From Branchiostoma lanceolatum (Eukaryota; Chordata; Leptocardii; Amphioxiformes; Branchiostomatidae), in NCBI RefSeq assembly GCF_035083965.1, contig NC_089738.1, forward strand, positions 592,501 through 656,500: a stretch of 64,000 nucleotides of DNA, read 5' to 3'. A program made the position numbers and the translations under genes. The notes beneath the pieces are model-generated. The model made no database searches. It was given only the letters and a program-made list of their open reading frames with translations, and was not told the DNA's origin. This document shows positions 12,731 through 24,958 of the stretch, piece after piece (position 1 is the first letter of the stretch; every line of letters starts with the position of its first letter).

Positions 12731-13094
12731 GCCGCGGCCTGTAGGTCAGTGCCTGGAGTTGTCATTAATTGACACCAGACTCTGGGAAACAAAAACCAAG
12801 TAGATGTCTGGTACCGGCATTGCAGAAAGTTATACTAGTATTCCCTTTATGGTCCATGCTACAGCTAACACATGTCATATTTGATCTGTAGGTACATTTT
12901 GGAAAGTTGAATACATGGAGATATAAATTATTCCAATGAGGACCTCATATGCATTATTTATGTTGAGCTGAAAAGTGATATCCAGTCAAACTTCCCATCA
13001 CAATTGTACCATCCTAACTTTGTCATACCATTTGTGGTCTATATTGCCTTAAAGACCTAACGTTTGGTCAGAACAAGATACAACATTGACGATG

Positions 13095-14068
13095 CATTAG
13101 AGCTAGGGTGACGGATTAAGGTTATGGTGACGGATTACGGGTAGGCATGATGGATTAAGGGAAAAGGTGACGAATTAGGTTCTCTGGTGACAGATTAACG
13201 GCTATGGTGACGGATTAGAAGCTAGGGTGATACAATAAAGGCGATGGTGAGGGATTAAAAGCTTTCGTGACAGATTAAGGGTTATTGTGACGGATTAAGA
13301 GCAAGAAAAGCTTATCAAGGTCAAGGGCAGTGGATTAATGGCTAGGATGACGGATTAAGGTGACGGATTAAGGGAAATGATGACAGATTAAGGGAAAGGG
13401 TAACGGGTTAAGGGCTAAGGTGACGAATGAAGGGTAAGGATGGTGGATTAAGTTAAAGGGTGACGAATTAAGGGATATGCTGACGAATTATGGAATATGG
13501 CGACGGATAAAGGGCTATGGTTACGGATTAGGGCTATGGTTACGGATTAGGGCTATGGTGACGGGATAAGGGCAATGCTGAAGGATTAAAGTCTCTCGTG
13601 ACGGATTAAGTATTATGATGATGAATTAAGTGCAAGAGTGACGGATTAAGGGTTATGGTGACGGATTAAGGGTTGTGGGGATGAATTATTGGCTGTGGTG
13701 ACGTATCAACGTTATGGTGACGGATTAAGGGCTAGGGTGACGGATTAAGGGTTATTGTGATGGGATAATGGTAAGGATAACGGATTAAGAGAAAGAGTGA
13801 CGGAATAGGCTTTCTGGTGATGGATTAAGGGTTATGCTGTCCGATTAAGGGTTATGGCGACGGATTAAGGGTAAGGCTGACGGATTAAGGGAAAGGGTGA
13901 CGGATTAGGGTCTCTCGTGACGGATTGAGGGAGTTACTGATGGATAAAGGTTTAAGGCGACGGATTAAGGTTTATGGTGACGGATTAAGGGCAAGGGTGA
14001 CGGATTAAGGGCTATGGTGACGGATTAAAGGTTACGGTGACGGATTAAGGGCTATGATGACGGATTAT
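13095..14068. repeat. ~20-bp minisatellite, consensus near GGGCTATGGTGACGGATTAA
   Basis: About 48 imperfect copies of a roughly 20-base unit whose core GTGACGGATTAAGGG is repeated across 974 bases. Variation is mostly in the GCTATG/GCAAGG/TTATGG part. There is no open reading frame through it. Flanks 12730-13094 and 14069-15500 show no recognised feature. Confidence 0.95.
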
Positions 14069-16140
14069 TTTACTTCACAAACACTATGCAGCGCAAATGA
14101 CAGCTTCTTCAAAAGCACATGTTTTACTAAAGGTAAAATAATTATCATGCATTTTCTGGAAAACGTTGCCTTTGTACTTAAATCTGCGTCTGTATCTAAA
14201 TGGGTCAATTAGTACAACCCCCTTAGACTTAACATATTGGCCTCACGTGTGAACAACTGAGACTTATAATATCAATACTATGTATTGATTTTGCGGATTA
14301 GGCCCTGTAATTGTTATTTACAGATCTTACACCTGCCATAGATAACATATCTCACATGTGTCAAAGTCCTGCTCTAGAAAATAGCGGGCTTATAGATTTC
14401 TTTATTATTTATGCTAATCAGCTCCAAATCTGAATAACTTACATTGCATTATGTACATCTTTGTCTAAGCTTCCTGATACCATTCATATCATTGAAATCT
14501 GTCGTTCCTTTTCTGCAATCCTCTTTGAAAGATTTGAACAAAAACACCCCTGCAGTACCTAAGTAAGCTGCTAAGGGGCCGAAAGTTACACCACTTCTTC
14601 CTTACATAAAATTCAAACAAAAGTGGGGTGATTATGCAAAAGTCCATTTTTAGTGAAAATATTCTTGACCTAGTCCATTTTAACTGAAGGTACCACCGGA
14701 AGAGTTCATTCTGCAAAAATATACCATTTCAGAACATTCAGTTTTTGCAAGGGGAGGGAGATGAAGTAAAATATTAAGGTATTTCAACAATTTCATTACA
14801 AATGTTACCTTTCCAGTTATGTTCATCTCTCCCAGAATAGTTACACTAAAACGCAAACCTGTTCATATTTGCTGAAGCAGCTAATATTTATCTCTAGTTA
14901 TAACAATGATCACGCAATATCAATTCTAACATAATAAGGGTAGTTAGAGTAGATAAAAGATGTCTTGAGATCCGCGCTGATGTAGCTCAGGGTTCAGTGT
15001 CTCTGCGTAAGGCCACAGCAAGTAAATTGTACGGATGGCATCACCGCACGCATTGATTTTCGTCTCATTTTGAAATGAAAAACAAGATCTTTTTTACTCT
15101 TCGTCAATGGTCAATATGCCAAAAAACGGGCCGCAATATGTCTCAAATGTCTGTCAGTTCCACCGCAAAAGCATTCTAGATGCAAAAAAGGCACTTGCAC
15201 AAGTAGGTATGGTGAAAAATCCATACAAATGTGTTGTACAATTATTGTATATGCAAGCTGAAATAAGACTGCTCCTCATCACCAACTTACACGGAGACAC
15301 GGTGCAGCCCTCAAATGCCCTCATATCAAACTTTTAGTTGGAATTAGTCTGTCATTGCTGTGTCATTATCATCAACAACGTGTAATCCGATATGTTTTTC
15401 TTGAATTAAGTGAAGTACTAACAAATCCGATAAGAGATTCCGATGAAGTAACTAGTGTCATGCGGTTTGAGTGGACCATTGTTTAGCTGTCTGACTAAAA
15501 ATACAGTCAGTCAGACAGACAGTCAGTCAGACAGTCAGGACAGAAATATGACAAAGTGAGCAGAGCCAGCATTATGTAGGCACAGTCAGTCTGCCTCATG
15601 ACTCAGGAGACTCCCGTGCCCAGTGTACGGGAAACCTCTCTGCGCTCTTGATGCAAACCCGGATCTAACATTATAATTATTTAAATATTGACATGAGTGT
15701 TAGTTACTGTTTTATTTAATACCTGTTGGTTGTAATACCATATTTTATCGATTCAATTCTATTTACATGCTTTTTGCTATTTACATAACTACAGGACTAC
15801 ATGAAGGATCCTCCGGGAAAGCAAGGGGCCAGCTTCTGGCCTGAGCACGTAGGCAGGTAGGCAGGCAGGCTTTTTGGTATTCACGTTTGAAAATGTAGAT
15901 ATCTTGTGTTTTTTTGCCCGCTTTTTTTTTTTCGCCCGCGTGCACTAAATTTGGAGTCTGCCGAGGATGACATCCATAAAATTTACTTGCTGTGGCCTAA
16001 GGTAGTCCTAGAAACGGACCTTCTCACTGTCAGCATCACAAGCTGCCGTCGTCTCCGGAATCAACATTTGCTGATGGTATGTTTGTTAAATCTTATTCCA
16101 TATCCGAACACTTCCAGCTCTGAAGTTGTTCATTACAGGG
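14069..16140. other. No gene recognised; short microsatellites
   Basis: Mostly unique A+T-rich sequence. A CAGT/CAGA microsatellite lies at about 15503-15540 and a GGCA-type tract at about 15850-15870. Open frames such as 15107-15337 have no recognisable domain. Confidence 0.5.
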
Positions 16141-16146
16141 GCAGAG

Positions 16147-17236
16147 TGTTGCGTCACGTTCTGTGCCCTGTCACATACTGTGCCCAGGCACGGTTTGTGA
16201 CAGTGCCCGCGTGTCACAAACCGTGCCTGGGACAAAAGCACGTTTTGTGACACGCAGGCACCGTCACGAATCGTGCCCAATCGTGCACAGTTCGTGACAC
16301 AGGGGGTCTTATCCCATACTGTGCTTTGGGGCTTAGTGTTTTGAGGGGGAGGAGTCTGCCAAACGTTTTTTTTTTCCTGCAGCCCGCCATGTCTGTTTTT
16401 TTTTGGGGGGGGGGGGGGGCGCTGTGATGAGAAAGAATCAGCGTAATTCTCGCTCATTAAAATACATTTCGCGCTTGTCTTGGATGATTTGGACTTTAAA
16501 TATAGCTGATGTGGCACAAACAGACGGACGTCTTAGCACGAATTTCTACAACAAAAATCCGTCCCTAACCGTGCCATTAGGGCACTGTCACAAACCTTAC
16601 CTGGGCACGGTTCGTGACAGTGCCCGAGTGTCAAAAATTGTGCTTTTGCCCCAGGCACGGTTTGTGACACTCAGGCACTGTCACGAACCGTGCCCAGGTA
16701 AGGTTTGTGACAGTGCCCGAATGTCAAAACGTGCCTGGGCCAAAAGCACAGTTTGTGACACTCGGGCACTGTCACGAACCGTGCCTGGACAGTGTCCGGG
16801 GCTACAACTTCCCGTAGCATTGATTTAGATCGGGACGCCGAAGTAACCGGCAAGTGGCCCGATCCTAGTCTAGATCTGGTTTCCCAAGGTAGAAAATATT
16901 TAGTCTTACAAATTGTCTTTAGCATCTGCTATAGACACTGTCTTTTGGTGCCACTTCGATTGTCTAAGTTATTCAATTATTTTAGAGAGCGAGAATTACG
17001 CTGTTCCTCCTTATCTCAGCGCCCCGAAAAAAACAAGGATGACGGGGGTGGGGGGTATTGCGGTGAACAAAAAGACGCTGCCTTAAATGGAAACGCGGTC
17101 GTGAATAGTTACATCACTGCCCCGTCAGTCACAGTGATTGACAGCGCTTCCCGGCACAGTCTGATACGGTCGGGCTGTGTCACGTTCTGTGCCTGAGAAA
17201 AGCACAGAACGTGACGGGCACGGTTTGTGACGCTAC
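16147..17236. mobile_element. Palindrome-rich element with subterminal CACGGTTTGTGACAGTGCCC repeats
   Basis: Blocks of a motif near GGCACGGTTTGTGACAGTGC, present in both orientations at least a dozen times, fill 16147-16310, 16560-16800 and 17108-17229. The outermost bases (GTGTTGCGTCAC at the left, GTGACGCTACAC at the right) form an approximate terminal inverted repeat. Dense palindromic subterminal repeats are typical of non-autonomous hAT-like and related DNA transposons. No target duplication was found, so the borders are approximate. Open frames in it are produced by the repeats. Confidence 0.55.
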
Positions 17237-17568
17237 ACACAGATCCTTACACTACCAAAAATGCATTTTCTTATTTTTCCTGTTTCTTCTCATACACAGA
17301 AAAAATTCTGAAAAGAAGAAAATTTCTGTGTTAAAGAAAACATTTTGTACACGAGTTAAGAATTTTGTCGTAACTAATTTTTCTCAATGTAAGATTTTTC
17401 AAGAAAACGGAGAGAAAAATTTTGATATTTTCTTAAAATGACAAGAAAAATAATCTTGAAGTCAATAATATGGTGGCCCACAGGAACACGGCGTTTTTTT
17501 TTTATATCTGGGTTTATTTTCAATTTTTTTTCCTGCGTGAAAATTTTTCGGACTTTTTTTTGTTTTGC

Positions 17569-17600
<32 letters not shown>

Positions 17601-19209
17601 GTGGGCATATAATGTACCCTCCCCGACAACGCACCGTCCCCAGGTCAAAGGTCGTGTGACGGGCGGACGTGTAATGGCGGCATATAGATACCGACTGATG
17701 AATCGTAAGTTATCCAATATATCTCATAGAATTGCATTATCACACTCCAAATTCAACTTGTTCCGTATAATTATGAGCTCCAGATCGTTGGAAAATTATC
17801 ATAACGTGATGTTTTGCTGTAAAACTTATTGGTAAACGGTCATCATCTGTTCTCTCATTGGGGAGGGGGGCGTTGGGTTTTTGGAAAAACTTTGCTGCTT
17901 TCTTCGTGTGAATTTAGGACCGATTGGCATTAATGATTAGTATACTTTTTTATGCTTTTATCTTAGGTTGGCGATAGAAAAGTCCTGGCAAAACTCCTAT
18001 GGGGAGCTATAATTGAGGGGTGGAGAGCTCCTTCAGCCCTGAAGAGATTCCAGCCACCCCAAGATAATCTCCACACATGCACCCAGGCTCGTCACACCGG
18101 TACCAGTCAGCCATAGTTAATTGATATCCTTGACACTTTGAGCCTGGCGTGTTTGCTCAAGGAAAAGTGGCCTGCAGGCTGATTTGAATTGAGCTTATCA
18201 TGAATATTAAAGGTTCAATATTGGTCATTGTATATGTGTTATGCAGCACGTCTATGGGGTCATGTTTTCTTATTAGACTGTTAAAGCGAGCTAGCCAGGG
18301 TTCTGAACTGTGTCTAGAGGTCAGGTACAGAAGGCCAACTTGGCATCGTGTAAATAAACTGCACTTGGAGTACCCAAGGCGTGAAAAACCACAGCAGTGC
18401 GTCTAGATTCATACTCCCAGACAATATTTCTAGCACTTGAGGGGAAACATTTTGTTTCGCCTCTTTTCGAGCCTTATTTTGATGTAAACTACTGTATAAC
18501 TTAGAAGGAAAAAAAGATTTATGATTTAAGATTCTCCCCTTCAACACAACCTGCCCCCCTCCTTTGAATTAGCACCGTGGAATTAGGATGTTGCATAGCC
18601 TCAACAAAATATCATGTTTCCTAAAAGCAATGAACATAAAAATATCAAGACCCCAAACAGCACATGTCTTCGGCAATCATTTATTGTTTCTGTAGTGCCA
18701 TTAGTATGATCCAACATATTTAGTGCAGCTGTCAAAATAAAAAGGTCAACTAACACCTAATTTACATGTATGGTGCAGCCGTTCTGCTAGACACAAATCA
18801 ATAATAAAATATAATTCAAATTTGACAATGTAGACAGGATGCTTTGGCTATTCTGAATTAACCAGTTATAATTCGGGCAGGCTGCATTAATACAGCGGTT
18901 CCATCAGGCAACATAGTACGTGGTAGTTTTCTTACGACATACTTTATGTAGTACACGTAATTAAATTTTGAAGAGCCAATGAAAGTATTAATTCTTTGTA
19001 CTATAATACACTAGTGCTAGGGTTTGTTTTCACCAATCCCTATTATTGACATACTAATACACAACAATCCTTTCCTTTCTGTCCTTTCTCCTTGCTGGCT
19101 ACTTAGGAGTGGTGTTTTGCTTGGTGTAGCATACCATAATAGCTGGTGTTAGTTATTAGTTTATTAATGGTATAAGTAGGTTCTAAGGGAACAGTGTACA
19201 TGAAATAAC

Positions 19210-19461
19210 CTACATTCGTACAATCAGCTGATACACCATGTCCTGGTTTTCTTCTATTATTCCACACTTAGGCTTGTTGCAAAGAAAAACCACATGCAGT
19301 GAATTTAAAACATGCAATGAATTGAGTTGTACCATGAGCGACTGGCAAGAAATGTTATGAAGTAATACACCAACAAAGCCTTCATCACGTAGACCAGATT
19401 GCAATATTACTGACTGTACATGTTTCAAATTTACAAAGTCTTCCCTCCTTACAATGTTGAC
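19210..19461 (-). CDS. Unrecognised minus-strand open frame
   Basis: An open frame of about 80 codons ends with a stop at 19210 (C-terminus ...DMVYQLIVRM). Its composition looks protein-like, but no start, splice acceptor or family was identified. It lies inside the 4.9-kb inverted-repeat unit in the same direction as the exon-like segments at 19979-20550. It could be a terminal exon of an element-borne gene or chance. Confidence 0.2.
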   Translation of the reverse strand, partial: VNIVRREDFVNLKHVQSVILQSGLRDEGFVGVLLHNISCQSLMVQLNSLHVLNSLHVVFLCNKPKCGIIEENQDMVYQLIVRM

Positions 19462-19872
19462 TGACTGCTAGAGCCTTGAGACCAAAGGCTCAGGTGTCTG
19501 CAGCAGCAATTATGAGGTCATTGACAAGAAAAAGGGCAATGTGTTGAAAGTTTGGTAGTCCCAACAACATAGGCTCCAACCTCGTTGTGTTAGGATGAAG
19601 ACAATGAAATTTGAACTTTCAATCAAATCATTGCATTCAAAAGTGAAAGAACAGTAACAACTAGGAAGACAAGACTTTCTTCAATGGACGGTGCCAAAAT
19701 AGGAGCATTTTGGGGTTGAAAAATATTTTTTTTATCAAATAGTTAATAAACAACAAAGGAAGCAGGTGACCCAAGAAACAATGTGTTAAATTGGTGTGGC
19801 CTAAGTGCCAGCAAAGTTTCAATGCAAGAAGAATTGCAGCTACTGTTATTCAATCATAATTCTCAGTCGTTA

Positions 19873-19941
19873 GTACAAGGGGGGGTATCAGAGATACATG
19901 TATATACTATATACATGTATTTCTGATAACCCCTCTTGTAC
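19873..19941. repeat. Large imperfect palindrome
   Basis: AGTACAAGGGGGGGTATCAG, followed by ATACATGTATATA, is mirrored by TATATACATGTAT and then CTGATAACCCCTCTTGTACT. It is adjacent to a second hairpin at 19942-19988. Confidence 0.8.
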
Positions 19942-19988
19942 TGACCCTTAGATAAAATTGACTATTAGCCAATTTTATCTAAGGGTCA
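19942..19988. repeat. Perfect 19-bp hairpin
   Basis: TGACCCTTAGATAAAATTG (19942-19960) and its exact inverse (19970-19988) flank a 9-base loop. The right arm overlaps the stop codon of the minus-strand exon-like frame ending at 19979, so the structure would lie at the end of that transcript. Confidence 0.85.
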
Positions 19989-20187
19989 CTTGCAATATGT
20001 ACAAGGTCTATATACAATTGTGCAGCCTCCTGCCAAGTGTCTGGTACCCGCCGCTGCATGTTCGCCATCATCTCTTCCAGATACCTGTTGAGGGGATCAT
20101 TCCCCACATCATTGCCTGGAGGTTTGCAATAATGTTGTGCCTGCTGTCTGTCATGCTGGGACAGGTGGTTCAGGAAGTTATCTCCAC
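19979..20187 (-). CDS. Probable terminal exon of an element-borne gene (unrecognised)
   Basis: A good splice acceptor (TTGAACGTGACAG) is followed by about 69 codons ending with a stop at 19979. The frame reads GGDNFLNHLSQHD..., then a helical stretch containing DPLNRYLEEMMANMQRRVP. The composition is clearly protein-like. The C-terminal helix pattern loosely resembles the MADF/BESS or Myb-like accessory proteins of Harbinger transposons, but that is a weak impression. The candidate upstream exon at 20457-20550 does not join in a matching open phase, so the gene model is incomplete. Confidence 0.35.
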
Positions 20188-20456
20188 CTGTCACGTTCAA
20201 AGAGAACAGAAAATGAATACATGGTACATATGCCCCAAAATGTGAGTTCTGCACCTTATTTCTGGGTGAGATATGACTTATTGATCACCATCGTAAGGTA
20301 TATAAAATTGTAAAGGATTTTCTGTCCAACTCCAGGTGTTTTCTTTCCCAAAATTGTAAAATAAACTAATCAGGATCATGCTAGTCAATCAACGTCCACT
20401 CTGTTTTGACAATGGCTAATCAGGATGACAGCCAGGCTAAAGAAGACATTTCTTAC

Positions 20457-20550
20457 CTTAATGTGGTATGTAAAAGAAGCCTATCCTCTGGAGCTCCTCC
20501 TGCACTGGACAGGCTAGTCTGCTGTTTTTCCTGGGGCCCGGAGGAGCAGA
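20457..20550 (-). CDS. Possible internal exon
   Basis: A segment bounded by CACACAG at its start and TTAAG|GTAAGA at its end, open in one frame (CSSGPQEKQQTSLSSAGGAP...). It lies upstream of 19979-20187 on the same strand. The open phase does not match the next exon, so one of the two boundaries is wrong or the gene is decayed. Confidence 0.22.
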
Positions 20551-20783
20551 CTGTGTGCAATCTACATCAAAATCAATCAAAAGTTGGGATTATCATCATG
20601 TTCAGTTTGAAATCCTTTTTCCTATCCACCCAATTTTTTTTTTACAATAACAGCAAAAGATACAAATAACAGAAGTCCAGCTGCAGTACTATACCAGTAC
20701 TATATTAAACAAGTAGGGGCCCCAAAATCTTATCATTTATGGGTTGATTTGATTTATTCATTCGGGGTCTACCTGCATATCAA

Positions 20784-20815
20784 GTAGAGTAGAGTAGAGT
20801 ACAGTAGAGTAGAAT
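20784..20815. repeat. TAGAG microsatellite
   Basis: Five or six near-perfect copies of AGTAG/TAGAG in tandem. Confidence 0.8.
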
Positions 20816-20859
20816 TTTCGGTCAGGTAGGACTGTTCCAGTTTAGACCGCTCTTCATTG

Positions 20860-21015
20860 TTGAATTCCTTTTCACTCAAATATGAAGACAATCCATCCAC
20901 ATGATGATCCAGGCATTTTAAGGCTATTGTGTTGAGAGAGACACACACACACACGCGCACACACGCATACACACTGTATTCTACCTTTGGAGTTTGGCAC
21001 CCTTTCGCACACAAC
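20860..21015. repeat. Copy of a dispersed CA-containing repeat family
   Basis: It contains ATATGAAGACAATCCATCCA...CAGGCATTTTAAGG followed by a CA tract. The same order of phrases is found at 47560-47700 and 63840-64000, and in reverse or related form near 41280-41640, 48630-49290 and 51170-51590. Confidence 0.7.
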
Positions 21016-22399
21016 GAAAATGTAGAAAATCAAAACATTGACGTTGTCGAACCTTAGCGAACTAAATACAGCCCTAGAAGAATACAAAGTTATATTACAG
21101 GAACAGTTCCTTTTATCTTGAATTTCGAAACTGGAAACTTGAATATAGTTATTAAAAATATTTCCCAGACGGGCCTTCCCAAACATGGCGGGTCAGTCAT
21201 CACAGTGACCAAGGAACCTCCTTGGTCAAATCATTCGTCAAATCGATGTTTTTCAACTATTTCAGTGAACTTGTCTTCCAAACTATGGTCCAATACTAAA
21301 TCAAAATCATGTACGAATTTGACTTGCAACCTAAAACAATGAAAAAGAGCAAAAAATGGCTTACACGTTCGAGCGAGAGCTGCTCTGACACGAATTCTCT
21401 AACAACTTTCCCCGCGAAAATATTATGACGTACGAAGGGAACACCCCACCACTCGGTCTTGGTTTGGGGGTTACCTAAAAAGTCGATTTCCGCGGAATCT
21501 CCCGCTTCGATACCCTTATATTTGGTATCAAAAGACAGCTGAGTATAAGAATAGTATATCTATACGCGGGACGGAGCTTTAGTTTTAATGTGGTGTGGAA
21601 AAAATTGATTACAATTATTTGTTTAATTTTAATCCCCCACCCCCACAACTTCGTTCAATCGACTCGTCCCATTCGTCATTTTGAACCGGCGCTCTGTCTT
21701 CTATCCGGAAATACCCAAATATAGAAGTTGTCGTCAGCCAAACCCGCGGAAATTCCCGACAGCCGGTGACACTGTTTACATCGTGACGGCGCCGCCATAT
21801 ATGGTCATGGCAAAGACAACAACAACATCAAAGAGAGACATACTGGAGTATTATTATACTCAAGCATCAAAAAGGCCATCATAATACGTACCAAGTAACT
21901 AGTAACATTAAGTGTATATAATCTACTCTAAACTTCGAAGAAGTCAACGCCCCCCTCCCCACCCTCAACACCGTTGCCATAATTTTCAAGGAGGTACAGC
22001 AAAAACATCAGGTTCTGAATCTGAAAATTTCCCACCATTTTGGAGCTGACAATTATAGAGAACAAATTACATCTGGGGTGTGAGAATGTAAGATTTGTAT
22101 CAAAATGCTTACGATTCAGTCAGTCTGTCACAGTGTGCACACGCGGTGGCACGTCTCCCACCATGCACCCCGGCCTGGACACGACCTTTGACCTGGGGAC
22201 GGTGCGTTGTCGGGGAGGGTACATTATATGCCCACAAAAAAAAGAAGAAAAAAATTTTGCAAAACAAAAAAAAGTGCGAAAAATTTTCACGCAGGAAAAA
22301 AAAGTTGAAAATAAACCCAGATATAAAAAAAAAACGCCGTGTTCCTGTGGGCCACCGTACAATAAGAACAAGAACTTTGGACTTGAAATTTCTAGAAAT

Positions 22400-23700
22400 T
22401 TTTGAGGGTGAAAATTTTTTTGAGAAATAGTTTCTTAACTTAAGAGAAGTAGGAAAGTGTTCCTGGTTGTGTGAATTTCCATGGAAAGAAACTTCAATTT
22501 GTCTTTCTTATTCCTTCTTGAAATTCTTGATAAAAGACAATTTGCCCTTGAGTTGAGGAAAACTAAGAAAGATATTTTAGGTTGAATCTTGCAAAGCATA
22601 TAAGTCACATTTTTATAGTATGTTTCTAATATATTAAGATGAGTTCAGAGACATCAAGCCTCCATGACATATCTAAAGCTTTAGAAAATTGTACATTTAT
22701 TGTTTTATCTTTTCTCATTGAATATAGTCTAGGCGATAAGTGCAAAATACAGTTAGAATTGTTCGAATTGTGGTACAAGCATGAAACTTGGTATGGAGAA
22801 CCCTGAGTATGGACTTAATATTTTCAAGGGTGGGGCAAATTCGAAAAGCATGTTTCTCAGCAACGGTTGCTAAGAAACCAAATTTCCATAAAAACTACAT
22901 TTTTCGCTTCTGTGCCACAATACTTTACTATAGAATGCTACAAGTTGGCAAAGACATGCAACATATAGCTCTTCACAATATGCTGTGTGAATAACGGGTC
23001 AGAAACAATATAATGTTTTTCTATAAGGTCTTTTTGGGCATTTTTTGACTAAAAATGTCTATTTGGGGTACTTTATGACTACTAGCACATCAGCAACATC
23101 AAAACTTGCTTGAAAAAATCTTATGATCCCCTTTTGAATGCGCCTTATTTCAGTTCCTGATTTTATCCTCTTTTTTTAAATAAGAAAGGCCTTTTTTTTG
23201 CTGCTTTTAACCCTAAAAGTCTATTTTCGGGTGTTTTACTATAATAATCATGTTTATCTTATGAAACAATGTTGGAATTTGCAGCGAATATACGGCTAAG
23301 GATCTTTCCCATGTTGCACTATACTTCATTGTAGAATTACATGATTCACTTTGCAAAACTAGCTGTTTTGGGAACTTTTTGACTACAAATGTCAACTTTG
23401 GGGTGCTGTCTGATTTTAGCACATCAGCTACAATATCAAAACATTCTTCAAAGTAAATCTTTTCATCCCCCTTTAAATGCACTTAATTCAAGTTGATGAC
23501 TTCATCATCACTTTTTAAAAATCAAAATAGCTGTTTTCTGCCACTCTTAATCAAAAAAGTTTATTTAGGGCAACCCAGTCGCAACCCTACAGTGTTCTTC
23601 TAAAAATGCTACTGATTAATCGTGTTATACTGCTTGTTGATCAGTCAGCCATCTGAGATGTGTATTGTGGAATATGCATTGCACGGAATGGGAAGAATAC
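22400..23700. other. No gene recognised
   Basis: A+T-rich sequence with repeated phrases of the type GACTACTAGCACATCAGC (about 23080 and 23400). A block at 22780-22890 is related to those near 24290-24350 and 24730-24800 (GTTGCC/GCAAC-containing). These look like untranslated parts of decayed LINEs. Confidence 0.45.
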
Positions 23701-23730
23701 AAACCACCACTGGGCTAAGCGGACCTGGTA

Positions 23731-23898
23731 CTCTGGATTCCCAAGCATGGGAAAAGGAGGCCAGGAAGACCAGCAGCAACCTTTATAGACACACTAAAGA
23801 AAGACACTGGACTTGAAGTGGATAGTTTGCACCAGGCGATGAAGGACCGAAAGACTTGGGCTGCCATCTCGACTCGTGACTGGAAGGTCTCGACATAA
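23731..23898 (+). pseudogene. LINE ORF2 C-terminal fragment
   Basis: The frame reads LWIPKHGKRRPGRPATTFID..., then DRKTWAAISTRDW and stops at 23898. The pattern GRP(R/A)TT, then DR..W, is characteristic of the extreme C-terminus of several non-LTR retrotransposon reverse transcriptases. The short tail of AAGCAAGTAAGCAAGC that follows is typical of a LINE 3' end. It is a strongly 5'-truncated relic. Confidence 0.65.
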
Positions 23899-23899
23899 G

Positions 23900-24958
23900 C
23901 AAGTAAGCAAGCAAGCACAGGGCTAGATAAGGCTCTAAGCTTCCCATTGCTATGCAAGTATCCTGTCCTTAGCAATTGTTATCATAGAAACACGCCAGGC
24001 TCTTTCAAGCGTCAGAAAATGAACGCTCTCCTGCTGCTTGGGATTGACGACAAGATTGACGACGTCGACATTCGGACAAGTATTACACATTGTCACTCAA
24101 GTTATGCCGCTTTAATTTCAATTCGGGACATATTTGCCTAATTTGCATACATTTTCACAAAGAGCCATAGAACTATTATGTATCACCTGGATAATAGTAC
24201 TTCATACCTAGAAATAATTGAGAGACATCAAACTATCATTCTATGACACTTAACTACCAGGGTTTTTTTCAGGTTTCTGCAGGACATCAGGATATGCAGA
24301 CACTAGCTCTTCAGGGTACTGGTTGCCAAGGGAAAATGTTGCCTAGCAACAATTGAAATACAAAAGAATGTTTATATTTTAAGATGTTTTTATACTATTG
24401 AATAGAGTATTTATGCAAGTTTCAAACTTTTATCTTTATTCAAGCATTTTTATACTATTTTCTAGACAACACCTATGATTAAACAGAACCTTAGAATAAG
24501 TATTATTGGTTAAGAAATCACCCAAAACGTCCCTTTTTCACTAAATTCAAGGGTCTTGTCAAAATCTTCGCGCAGAACGCTTTTAAGAGAAAAGTGACAA
24601 ATAAATGCAAAAAACAGGTTTAAAAAGATTTACACTCAAAAAAGAATCCTCACGTCTAAGACATAGGTCTTGGTTACAACTATAACACATTTTTTGCCAT
24701 TCGGTAGCAAAATTAAGACGTCTTAAGGAAAACATGCAGACACTGGCTCTCTAAAGCACCCGTTGCCAAGAAAAACGTTGCCTAGTAACAGTTGATATGC
24801 AAGAGCACTTTTCTAATGGCTGCACCCCTAGAATCGTTTCTATTGTTGTATAGAACATTTACGCCAAGTTTCATGCTTCTACCATAATTTAAGCAATATT
24901 TGCACCAATCGCCTAGACTGATATGCAAATAATGCTGTAATTAGCAAAATAACATTAC
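23900..24958. other. No gene recognised; two related sub-repeats
   Basis: ATGCAGACACTAGCTCTTCAGG...GTTGCCAAGG...GTTGCCTAGCAACA (about 24294-24355) recurs in diverged form at 24733-24795. This suggests related untranslated repeat sequence linked to the flanking LINE tails. Confidence 0.5.

Larger units (their letters stand above)
17470..22365. mobile_element. ~4.9-kb unit bounded by diverged ~430-bp inverted repeats
   Basis: 17470-17895 (from GGTGGCCCACAGGAACACGG inward to GGGGAGGGGGGCGTTG) is an inverted, diverged copy of 21935-22365. Both arms carry the poly-T/poly-A tract, GGGCATATAATGTACCCTCC and GACAACGCACCGTCCCC. A pair of transposon ends is the simplest reading; an inverted duplication of one repeat is the alternative. 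Minus-strand exon-like segments lie inside. Target duplications could not be fixed because the outer flanks are low-complexity A/T. Confidence 0.5.

Noticed and set aside
16086..17196. Several open frames above 130 codons
   Set aside because: They run through inverted palindromic repeats on both strands and have no domain; explained by the repeat.
17374..17835. Lys- or Phe-rich frames
   Set aside because: They are the poly-A/poly-T tract of an inverted-repeat arm read in different frames.
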